Shown one piece after another: positions 53,471 through 64,000 of a DNA stretch of 64,000 bases. Each line of letters begins with the position of its first letter. Position 1 is the first letter of the stretch. The notes under the pieces are model-generated. The model saw only the letters and a list, made by a program, of their open reading frames with translations, was not told the origin of the DNA and searched no databases. Source of the DNA: Sclerurus mexicanus (taxonomy: Eukaryota > Chordata > Aves > Passeriformes > Furnariidae); assembly GCA_013396755.1 (NCBI GenBank), contig VWZF01002844.1:2308055-2372054 (forward strand), read 5' to 3'. The position numbers and the translations under genes were made by a program.

Positions 53471-54582
53471 CAGTGGTATCAATATGTCTTTGCTAATACC
53501 TTTGTAGCACCTATGAGCACTATTCTGTTCACTGTCAGCTTAATATCATACTGTGCATGATGTGCTAGGTGTTTTTATGCAGAAACAGGGAGACTAAAAC
53601 TGAGCCTCAGTCACTTGTGCCATGCTACTGAGAGACTGGAAAGGAGAGCTCAGCAGTTTCTTCTATCTCTTCCATTGCCATGTAGCTGTCTTTTCTAGAA
53701 GAGGACTAAGAGTCCTTTTGACTTTAACACCCTTCTTCCAGTGACAAAAAATATTTCATCCTAGGGCTATTTCAGTTGCCTTGTCTTTATCCTCAAAACA
53801 TGGACTGATCGCTACATAAACAGTTGGTGAATGGCGTGTTGCTGTAATTTAGAGGTAGGCAAGACAGGTGTCTGGTTTGCATGGCAGTTCTGAGTCTGAT
53901 AACTCATCCACATGGACTCTTTAAACACAGAAAAGAAGAGGAATGTTTTCTCCAAAATCCAGACTTTGAAATGTGGGCAATCACCATTCACAAGGAAACT
54001 TCATTCAACTTCCATAACTATGTCAAATAAAAATACAGCATGAAAAATCAACTTCATAATCTTCTGGTTGCTGAAGTAAAGCCCCAATATTCAACAACAT
54101 CAAAGTGTGATCAGGCCACTCTTGGCACAGCAGGAATCATGGACGTTTTCAAAAATAAATCCCAAATATGTATACTACATCAAAACTATTAAAAAGTGAC
54201 ATTGTTGCATGTTGCTTTTTCTGAAAGATGTAGAGGGCATGTCAGGTGACTACATTACCACTGTACTCATTTCAAAGAATAGCAAAACTAAAATTAGGAC
54301 AATACTGTAGGAATTGCTGTACCACACTGAAGTCAGTAGTCACTTTAATCATGCCTACATTTGGATTGTGCATAATATGCGGGAGTGAACAGTAGAGGGT
54401 GTTAGCTTAAAGGAAAATTTGAGTTTACTATATGGAATAAGTCCTGTTTGCTACAATTCACATCGAAAAAGTCAGGTGCTGGGGAGTACAGCTGTGTCTT
54501 GGTATAAATGGCACTGAGGAACCTGCCCATCATTTCACCTTCAAGAATAAAGAAAAAAAAAGTTGCAAACTGACCCCTCTTA

Positions 54583-54895
54583 GAATCATAGAAGCTTAGA
54601 ATTGTTTAGGTTGGAAAAGATCTTTAAGAACATCAAGTCCAACCATTAGCCTAATTCTGCCAAGTTCACCACTAAACCATGTCCTCAAATGTCACATCTA
54701 CACATCTTTTAAATACCTCCAGGGGTGGCGACTGCACCACTTTGCAGGGCAGCCTGTTTCAGTGCTTGACAACCCTTTCAGTGAAGGAATTTTTCCCAAG
54801 ATCTTAATCTGAAGATCTCCTGGCACAACTTAAGGCCATTTCCTCTCATGCAGTCATTTGTTACCTGGGAGAAGAGACTGACCCCCTTATTGTTA
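54583..54895 (-). mobile_element. CR1 LINE fragment, reverse orientation
   Basis: The + strand reads AGAATCATAGAAGCTTAGAA, TTTAGGTTGGAAAAGATCTT, AACATCAAGTCCAACCATTA, CTCCAGGGGTGGCGACTGCA and CTGGGAGAAGAGACTGACCC. This is the reverse complement order of a CR1 3' region, so the element lies on the - strand. It is a different CR1 subfamily from the + strand copies nearby. Confidence 0.92.
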
Positions 54896-57800
54896 TGTCA
54901 TTTATTACTGATTTGTAGTACTATGAACGGTTTTTAATGTACCTTGCAGGCTGGATAATTGTTCTCTTGATGACTTTCTGAGTAGCAGCTCAGAAAATAT
55001 TTTTAATTAGAGGCTGGGGTTTCTTATAGCATGCCTTGGTATCACTAGATTTGCCTTTCTTTTCTGCAGTTTTCTAATGGCAAAATGATTTCGTTCCCCC
55101 CTTCACATAATTAAGCAGATAAAACTGGTAGTGGATATAAATGGACAAACTTAAGCCTTCACTGGCAAGGCTCAGTGCTATTTTAGATGCTGCGGATTAT
55201 CTCATCCAGCATCTAGCAGCTAGACCAAACGAGTCTTTCATAAGTCTTATGTCATATATGACACTCTGAACCAGATGTCTTGGAGACCCTTAGGCATTTC
55301 AGGTAGCACTGGACTGATGTGCCTAGGCAGCTGGACTTCATCCTGTTTGTTTCAATTCTGTGTGTCTGAAGAGAAAACAAAATAGAAAGAGACTTTTAAA
55401 GTTCCTTAATTTATTTAGACTTCCTCGGGAAGCAGGTTTGTGCCTGCAGCATTCATGAGCATCACATCTACGTCCTGAATCATGGGATTTTCCTCCCCCT
55501 CCATTCAGTTAAATGCTGAATCTGTATCCTGGACACACACGTACTGCTCAGCAAAGAGCATGCACTTAGATTTCAACTCTCAGAAGAAAGCTGCCCAGTG
55601 CTGATCTTACCACAGATTTGGCTAGCTTTCTTTGTACATTTTAGTTCATAAAACCCCGTGAAGGTCAAAAATGAGACCCATTTTTAAAGTGTTATATAGT
55701 TGTAAGTACCAGATGAATATTTTGGGAATTAACTGAAGTCACATACATGGGTGTCTGGAGCGCCTGTAACAACAACCACCAAGAGTTACCTGGGGCTGCT
55801 GCTGAAAAGATCAAGACAGCAGTGACAGATCAAAGCAGTGAGAAATACATAGCTAAAAAGAAGAACCAGGCCCTTGTAGAAGTGTTTGTGTCTAATTCAA
55901 GGGGAAAAATGCAAACCAGCAACAGATATGCATGTTGGCACAGTGTATAATAAAACTTCCTTTATTGTGACCTACTTCACAGGAGCAAATGCATTCTGAG
56001 ATCAGTCTTTGCCAGATTCTGTGCAGGAGTGGACTTGACCTCTCAGCTTCTCCCTGACTTCTCCGAAGTTAAAAAGTGCTTGCCAAAGCACCTATAAACC
56101 ACATACACACAAGGTGAGGAATATTGTACTCAGTGCTTTGGCACACTGTGAACTTCAAGGCCTTTGCAGCCAAATTTTATAGATAATGGTGAAACTGGTC
56201 AGACTGATCATTTGTATGCATTGGTCTCTCTTTAAGCAGTGCAAGGTGGGTAGACTTGGAAAAGGGAGAGGAAAGGACCACAGGTTACCAGTCAGCCATC
56301 TGTTTGTCACTAGGAAAGTTCCTCTTGGTGGACCAGATTCCACCCTGCACAAAATGTCACACATTTAAGGGAGAAAGGATTCCCAAAATTCCCACCAACT
56401 ATGGAAAATGATGGGGCTTTGCTGTTTTGTGCCCCTTTAAAAGCACATCCTCTTAAGCTTTTCAGCATAACCCATTCTCTGTGGAGTTAAATTCTGCAAT
56501 TTCCTGCTGCTCTTAAAGCCAGAATTAAACTAGAGATTCCATGATAAGAAAATGAGAAAGAAGAGGCAAAGCAAATTAATTTTTGTCCTGGAAGACATGA
56601 AGGAAATCTGTGTAGCTTGTGTGCTCAGGATGACAGCACACAGTGACGGCTTGGAGCTGCTCTCTGACCACGAGGGCTGGCAGAGCTGAAAGGACCAGCA
56701 AGCACAGCATCACTTTTCCCAGCCAACACTAACATGGCTGAATGAATTTAGCCATATATTTAATTAAGGGAACAAACAGGCCAACACTCAGCTGCCAGCA
56801 CTGCAGGCATACTCACAATGTAATTGTCTGGAAACATATTTTCAAATTCATGTGCAAAAAATATTTAAGCACTCAATACCAAGCTGTTAGGCTGAAGTGC
56901 TGCCTCGTGTTTGCCAAGGAAGGGTCTGAGTTTCCTTCATCTTTGTAAAGCAACTGCATAAAAGAAAGGCTGATGGTAAACCTTGGCAGGAATTTTCTTG
57001 TGGAAGACTTTTTCTCCTCCACTTTCTGTACGCCTTATAATTTATCCACAGACAAATTACATATTGACCCCACGTCACCCATTATGATGGAAATAAAAAA
57101 ATGGTCAGTATTCTCCTCAGGAAGAAGTGGACCAAGATAAATACTGAAAGGTGTAACACACCCTGCCTTGGTGCCTGGTCTGCCACCATTCTATGAGTTA
57201 CCTTTTAAATCCAAGGGCATATTACCTTTTTATGGGCAGTTCAGATTCAGTATCCATGACTTCCTATAACAGCACTCATTACAAAAACTTGCCTGGTCCC
57301 TGTACTTTGTAAGCTTATATTTATATTTTTTAATAATTTGCATGCCTGGCAAGGGCAAAGCTCTTTCGGTTCAAGGTGACTTTCATGTTAGATCAATGAA
57401 AACAGCAGAAAAGAATAAACAGGCAGCATCTGTGGGTGGTAAATGAATGCAGTATGTGTGAAAAGCCTTTCAGAACAAAGCCAGGTTCTGCAGACAGGCA
57501 GAGAAGGTGAAAAATGTGTAGTAGAAAGAAAACAAAAAATCTTCCGCTATATTCCCCATCTGTATTTACTCCACTGCCTGAATTCACTCCCCACACACAT
57601 TTCTTCGTATCTTGGGTTTCCATTTCAGCCGTGAAAACTGAGTAGATTCACAGTACCTTGTATCAGAAAGAGCATGAGGAGATGGTAATTCCGTGAATCG
57701 CTGGCACGTAAGGAGACTCTCTTTCCTCAAAAATCCCCGTTCCTGGCAAACACAGTCCCACTACACCTCAGCCAGCAGGGAGATCAATGCTCCAAGGCCT

Positions 57801-60800
57801 GAAGGGTCCCTTACTGCAGAGCCACAGGACAGGACCCAGAGCACAGGAGAGGCACTGGCACTGTGGCACTATGTATTGCATCAGCTGTGGCTTCAGGTAG
57901 GTGCTAACAAGACAATTCAAGGAGGATGTAACCTTAGTGATTTAATCTGAGAAGAATGCTGAGCTTGAAAAGTCATCATCACCAAATTCTTATTATTTAC
58001 TGTTGTCCCAGATTTTGTTTACAAGCACCCAAGCTCTAACTCTGAGCCTACTGGCAACTGTGTAGCTCTAGCAGTGCAGAATGGCTTTTAAACCAAGGCA
58101 GGCTGCTTCTCACAGGGGCTGATTAATGCAGGGTTGGTGCTGTAATAGCCAACATCACGTGGCTTCTGGTTGACTAAGGGGAATGACAAAGCTGTTTGCA
58201 AAAAAAAAATAAATCTGCCTGAAGAAGTCAAAAAGGACAAGCAGGAGAGGCAAAAATACGGTAACCTGTATGTGAACTTCTATGTGCTATGCTGTGAACT
58301 CAAAACACGTTCCAGGATTAGGAGAGCTTGGCTGGAACTTGTGAGGTCCTGTGAACAAAGCTTGCTTCAGGTTCGAATAAGTTTGTTGTGTCTCTTTACA
58401 GCAAAACCAGAGAAGATCTGCCAGACCATTCAAGTTAGTCTTCAGTTTTTGTGCTTAGCTGAGCCTGAAACTCATAAGTTATCTCAGGGGAACTAAAGGT
58501 GCTGAAATTCGCCACAGTCCTAAAATCAAAGGCCTTCCATCTAATCCTGCCTTTACCACTCTTGTAAAATTCAATTACATTAATTATTTTTTTAAAACTA
58601 CTGAAACTGAGGACAATAGTCCTAACACAACATCACAGAAGAACCACTCAGGTTCTGGGGAATAAGTGCATCAATGAGATCAAAGGCCAGCTCTAGAAAG
58701 AAAGAAAAAAGAACACCTTGGCAAATGAGGGCCTGTAATAGATCACCATCCTTCTTTTTATGCTGAACCGTACAATGGTTGCCTGGAAAATCTTGTATAC
58801 CTGTCCCTAACCATCCCTCCAGATGAAAGGCGATTTCCAGAGGAAGAGGTATGAGCAGCCTGAGAAAAAGTTCTAAAATGTCCCTGTCTCATCAGCTTCC
58901 CTGAAAACTGTGGCATCTCCCATCCTACATCTCCATCCCTCTTTGAACTTCTCTCTCTGCTGGAGACACACAACATGAAACAAAGACAAGGTGTGAAAGG
59001 ATCTCCAGTCTCCTCATCACTGTCTGACATAGCAAAAACTCATCTCACAGTCACAAATCTGAGCTCAAGATCAGTGCATGCAGGTAACTGTGACTACATG
59101 TTGAAGCCTACATCCCAAATTTCCCAATATCCTTTCCTCTAAAGCCTCAGATAGCTAGAGATCCTGTGGAAAACAGGGAGGCAGAGAGGCGGCTGCACAG
59201 ATGACACAATGCTCAGCTCTGAGTCATCTGTGTCTGGAGCAGGGAATGCCACTGGAGATGGACAACTACCTCTTCTAAGCCTGTTAAGGACTGAGATATG
59301 GGACAACTCTCAGAGGAAGGAGTGACACTGCCAGTGCTGAGGCCCCAGCCTTAAGAGCTGGTTGGAGTGGAAGAACTGGGCAAAAAGAACTGGTGTTCAG
59401 TTTAGGCCACAGATGTGTTTGTTTTTGTTTGCTTCTGAATTTTTCTTACAGCCTTGTAATTAGAAAACTGAGCCTAGAATGTGTTGAAATCATCCCTCAT
59501 ACAGATTTGCCCTTCAGTATGTTTTCTATTAAATCAGAACCTGGACACTACTGAGTCAGGTTGAGGTGTGTCTGTGCAGAAGGAGCAAGGTTTCAGCAGC
59601 AAACCTCATCTTATGACTTGGGTAGGGACAGTACTTGTTTAGTGCTGTTGGCCTGGCTCCAGGGCCACTGGGGGAAGGACTGGCATCGCTAGCTGCTCAG
59701 TTTTCAAGAGCACTCAGCAAAAGCCTGCACCCTTTTCTGCCAAGCACTCCCTCATCCCAGGAGAAGCACCTCGCAGCTGGGGGAAAACCTCAGCTTTGAT
59801 GCCAACACCCTCATTTTATCAGCGGGAGAGGGTTGGTCCCGGATCCAGTCAGAGCCATGTGGATGTGTAATTAAGAAGAGCTGTGGGATCTCTCACAGCA
59901 TTGTTTATCAAAGGACTGAGCCTTGGGGGCTCAGTTGTTTTTATGCAGCAGTCAAGAGAAGCAGTGTTGTCACTAGGCAAGCAAGGAAACAGCCATGGAG
60001 GAAAAAGTCCTTTGCACACTTGTGCAGATTGAGTCAAAGTTTGTTATAGGAACTTCCATGAAGCTGCCTTCTTTTCTTGGAAGACAGGACATTGCTCTGA
60101 TTTCATGGTTTCACAACTGAGTAGGAGATTACTGATAACTTTCTAAAGGAATTCATTCCCACTTTTCCGCTTCCTCCAGTTCTAACAGCTTGTCTCATAA
60201 AAGCCTTTACCCTCATTTCCCCTTTTATCCCTACTTCCCTTGGACCTTGAGAGTTTCATGGGCACACTACCAGTAGGACAGTGAACAGGTGATCTCTCCC
60301 TATGCCTGTCACACAGTGCTGAATACAAGGGGCTGAGCCCCAACCACTGGGTTTTGATCCAGAATGGAGAGGAATATTCTCTTCTGTTTCTTTGTTTGGG
60401 GGGTTTTGTTTGCTTGTTGTTGCTGTGTAGGCTATCTTTCTATAGCAAACAGGAAAAGTGCCATCTTCACAGTTGGACAAGAATCACAAAGAAGTCTGAG
60501 CAAAGTCTTGGCAACCCAAACCCCACCACTGCCATCCTTGTATGAGGCAGTGTGATGAAGCGGCAACCTGGATTTTTGATGATCTGGTTGTGCTCTACTG
60601 ACAGGATGTGAAATTAGACCTTCCTGGTCAAGCTCAGCCATCTGGCAAATCTAATTGGAAAATTCATCTTGTTGACAGATCATCATAATACTACTTGTCT
60701 CTTTAAAACAGATGGAGGAGTGAAGCAAGTATATGAAAGCATAACCTCTGTACAACTGCACCAGGATGTGGAAGCCGGGACAGAGCTCACTTTGTGCAAA

Positions 60801-61520
60801 TGGACCAATGGGAATGTTTGAAGGAAGAGAATAAATTATACTGACAATTCCCAGGCTTAATACAAGGCAATGCAACAAAGCATTTAACCAAACTCAGGTA
60901 GGAAAAAAGTCTTGCAGTTCACAGTAGGGAAAAATAGTGTTACCCATGACATGTGCTTTTTGAGGTCAGACAGCACACCCAGAAAGGAACAGTGAAATGG
61001 ATTCCTAATAACAACTGAAAAGGAAACTCATCCATCACCATCCATATTTCTGTAATAAATCAGTTTTTAAACAGAACTTGTCTAAATAACCAACAGTGAT
61101 TGATGACTACCCTTTATGCAGAAGAAGAATTAACCATTCAAACTACCTGTGCTGACAGTTTTGATCCTGCTCTTGGTTAACATTTCTCTTTATATTTCTC
61201 ACAGATTTGTATTGCATCCAGTGGACTACCAAGGTTGAGTTTCTTCTGCCATTTTTTTCAAGGGGATCCCAGTCTTTGTCAGCGTGGGGTGGCATACAAT
61301 CCATCTGCACACACCTAAGAGTATGTACATGTAAAATTGGCCCACACTCCATTTTGTTCATGTCATTGGAGTTGCACATGCTCAGCCTCAAATACAGTGA
61401 CCGGCAGACCAGAAGGTAACATGAACTATCCAAATTGGAACTTCCAGGATAGACTATGTCAGAATTACATTTTTTCTCGGATTTGAGTCTTCCCTGAATC
61501 AGGTCTTGTAGAAAATTCAA

Positions 61521-61541
61521 CACTCTCTCTCTCTCTCTCTT
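61521..61541. repeat. (CT)n microsatellite
   Basis: About ten uninterrupted CT dinucleotides follow CAACA. It lies inside a 148-codon - strand ORF and supplies its Arg/Glu run, which weakens the case that the ORF is coding. Confidence 0.95.
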
Positions 61542-61664
61542 ACATCCCCACTGAAGTATCTTGTCTTCAAGGTCATTTTGGCTACACAAACTCTATAATT
61601 TTCCTTTGCTAAATAAAAAAATCTGGGGTTTTTTTTTTTGGTCGTTGTTGTTTGTTTGGGGTTT

Positions 61665-61689
61665 TGTGTGTGTGTGTGTGTGTGTGTGA
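61665..61689. repeat. (TG)n microsatellite
   Basis: About twelve TG dinucleotides lie downstream of a T-rich stretch with several G/T runs. A usable polymorphic marker. No function is inferred. Confidence 0.95.
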
Positions 61690-64000
61690 TCCAAACTGCA
61701 ACAGAAACAGTTATCAAAACCTCAAAATTTCCCCAAAACTGATAGTTCAGTGTTCTGCTGGGAAATACCTGCATAGTGTATAGCATTTTCCTGGCCAACT
61801 GTACACCTGAACTAGCCACCTAGAGTAGCCAATTGAAACACACCTAAAGGAAGCCCTTGAGAGACATGTAAACTTATCCTCAAAGACTCTCTTTGCCTCC
61901 ATGGACTATAGAAATATAATTTTTCTATACCCTCTCCTAAACAATGTCATCAGGCTAGTCTCATTTTGTATTAATGGCTGTTAAAAATGTGAAGCACAGA
62001 CAGAGTGGGGGTTGAGATTTTCAGTGTGTTTGTATATAGAAGCACAGCCAATAAATCAAGCTCAAGAGACTCAAGAGATTTTTAGTATGGTACTGTTAGT
62101 TCTCCTACAGCAGGGTACACACATTCATCTGAAAATAATATGACACCTTCTCCTTCTCTGAGTGGCTCCTTGAGATTCTGTGATAAGCACCACAAGCAGC
62201 TCCAGGTGTTGTCTTCACACTTGCCTCAAGGGAGTCTCTACCAGCTTTGCCATAAATCAGACGTGACCTTCCTGCCTCTGTAAAATCAAACCAGAGTATT
62301 CCACCCACTCCATTGTGCTGGGAATTTACCTCACAAGAGCAAGGTATGAGCGACACAGAAAGAACTTTTGTGGGAGACGAGTATTTCATGGTGTTTGGGA
62401 TGTCTTCTGTTCATTGCTCTGTTTCTTTAAGATTTCAGGACCAAAAAGTCAAAGGTAGCCATGCTACCACGGTTATATTGTGCTAAGTGAAATATTTAGT
62501 GCTTGAAAGACATGGGTGCATGAAATAGAGATCACTCACTCAAAGTACTCTGAACAGATACAAACACACAGAATGTAAGAGAAGCCATATGGTAAAATGT
62601 CTAAACTCCAGCCAACCCCAACTTAGCATAACCTTTCCTGAGCAGAGATAATGCCTCCTATATTTCTGTCCTATTCATTTTGCCATTGATGGAAGTTGTT
62701 TTCCCACATATCTATGCAAAATAATAACATGCAGAAATATATGTTCAGCTCCAGAGGTGTCCTTGGCTCACTGCATCGCTGGCTCTGTGAGGGTCTTGGA
62801 GTCCCTGGGTACTGCCAGCACTGCACTCTGTCACTGACATTTGAAATCTTCACTGACAATGTCACATTATAGGCACCTAGAAGGTCCAGGATTGACAGAC
62901 ACCATCTTGCAAGGTGGAATTGTCTCTATTACTCTTTGTTTAATCATGCAGCAATCTTTAATATTTGCTAATTCATTTAGATAGGTGGAATATAATAATA
63001 ATGCAATATTAATCTAAGAATATTCTTCATCTAAAAAAACCACCTAAAATAGAAAAATCAAAGTGTAGAGGAGGTAATAAAAACAAGACCTGAGATATTA
63101 CTGCTACATCAAAACAGAGCAATATCCTAGTGGTCAGACCCAGTTATAAATGTGATATTCATCTGGAACACAAAAAAGATCTGTAATCAACCTGGCTACC
63201 ATAAAAGCTGGAATTCACTGAATAAAAATGTACCATTGGGTTACAATATGCACACATGTATATTTTAATTAACCACCTGTTTCTGTTTGGTTAAATGCAT
63301 CTTTTCAATTCCACTTTACTTCAGATGTAAAGATGAATATATACATCTAAGAATCAACCTTCACATTCTTGAAAGAAAGCCCTAGACAACCACATAACTG
63401 TGCCACTACATCCACAAGTCATACATTGGTTGAAGTGAAGATCTTCACTGCTAAACACACGATAGCCCCTGACTGTGTGCCACTTCACAAGTCATGGCTT
63501 AGATGGTGAATATCACATTACACTTGTAGATAGAGAAAATTAATCTTTACTTGGATTTTTTTTTCCTTTGGGTTCAGTCACCTATCAATTATTTGGGAGC
63601 TAAGAACACAGACACTCCTGAATGTGTCTAGGTGCAATTCCTGCTTTCATGTACAACACTGTAATACTAAAGCAATTCCTCTGCCTTCAGAGCAGCACTG
63701 ACTTTATAGCAAACAACACTGAGAAGAATTCAGCCCTTAGTCTAAGTCTGTGTTACTGAGAGGTCAGTTTTCAAGGGCAAAGCACCTCAGCTGTGTTGAC
63801 TGACAGTCCCCATCAGTGGAAAAGCTTTAGGACAGATACATGTAAAAGGCAGTGACAGTGGAAAATTGGGTAAGCACCCTGCAGCAGGTCTTCCCAGATG
63901 CCTTACAGACTGAGATTGGGAAAAAGGAGTTGTGGGAAAAGGCATTTCATAAGAAAGACTTACAATCAGTAAATCAAATAGTTCTACTGCAAGCAAAGTG

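Larger units (their letters stand above)
45700..64000. other. unannotated region right of the CpG island
   Basis: I recognise no gene in this 18 kb. It contains an LTR copy, four CR1 fragments and two microsatellites, listed separately. Three - strand ORFs look mildly protein-like (47140-47367, Lys/Glu-rich; 58758-59030, beginning MSDSDEETGD; 61143-61589, 148 codons), but none matches a family I know. By mammalian synteny the next gene beyond CNGA3's 5' end would be VWA3B, but I cannot identify its exons here. Confidence 0.6.

Noticed and set aside
58758..59030. 90-codon - strand ORF beginning MSDSDEETGD
   Set aside because: The start looks protein-like, but the ATG context is weak, no splice sites or domain are seen, and the rest is compositionally ordinary.

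Overview
This window is vertebrate nuclear DNA, almost certainly from a bird. The coding exons read as close orthologues of vertebrate UBE3A and CNGA3. The interspersed repeats are CR1 LINE 3' ends with the avian tail (5'-ATTCTATG-3' type repeats) plus two copies of a G/C-rich avian endogenous-retrovirus LTR. There are no bacterial features. The LTR type is, as far as I recall, commoner outside the chicken lineage, so a non-galliform bird is possible, but I cannot name a species. Layout, left to right: (1) 1-2753 is a UBE3A intron. Then 2754-5727 carries the last seven coding exons of UBE3A on the + strand. They encode about 287 residues of the HECT ubiquitin-ligase domain, including the catalytic cysteine and the stop codon, followed by a 3'UTR with several polyadenylation signals (about 6.25-6.8 kb, possibly longer). 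(2) About 7-15 kb is unannotated intergenic sequence, with an unusual cluster of three short hairpins at 11.13-11.22 kb and one 219-codon orphan ORF. (3) 15.26-35.98 kb, continuing to about 45 kb, is CNGA3 on the - strand. I assembled a complete open CDS from eight exons (2172 bp, 723 aa), including four N-terminal exons that are short or lie hidden in other reading frames. The likely noncoding first exon sits in a CpG island at 44.9-45.7 kb, which is interrupted by a 349-base N gap. (4) 45.7-64 kb shows no gene I can recognise. It holds CR1 fragments, a second LTR copy and microsatellites. UBE3A and CNGA3 lie tail to tail. This is the adjacency reported for non-eutherian vertebrates, before UBE3A joined SNRPN in the eutherian imprinted Prader-Willi/Angelman domain. 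The two genes are functionally unrelated: one is a ubiquitin ligase, the other the cone photoreceptor cyclic-nucleotide-gated channel. I found no new biological system. The best leads are the chain of in-frame-skippable CNGA3 exons, the expanded Lys/Glu tract, the masked CpG promoter, the hairpin cluster and the convergent geometry.
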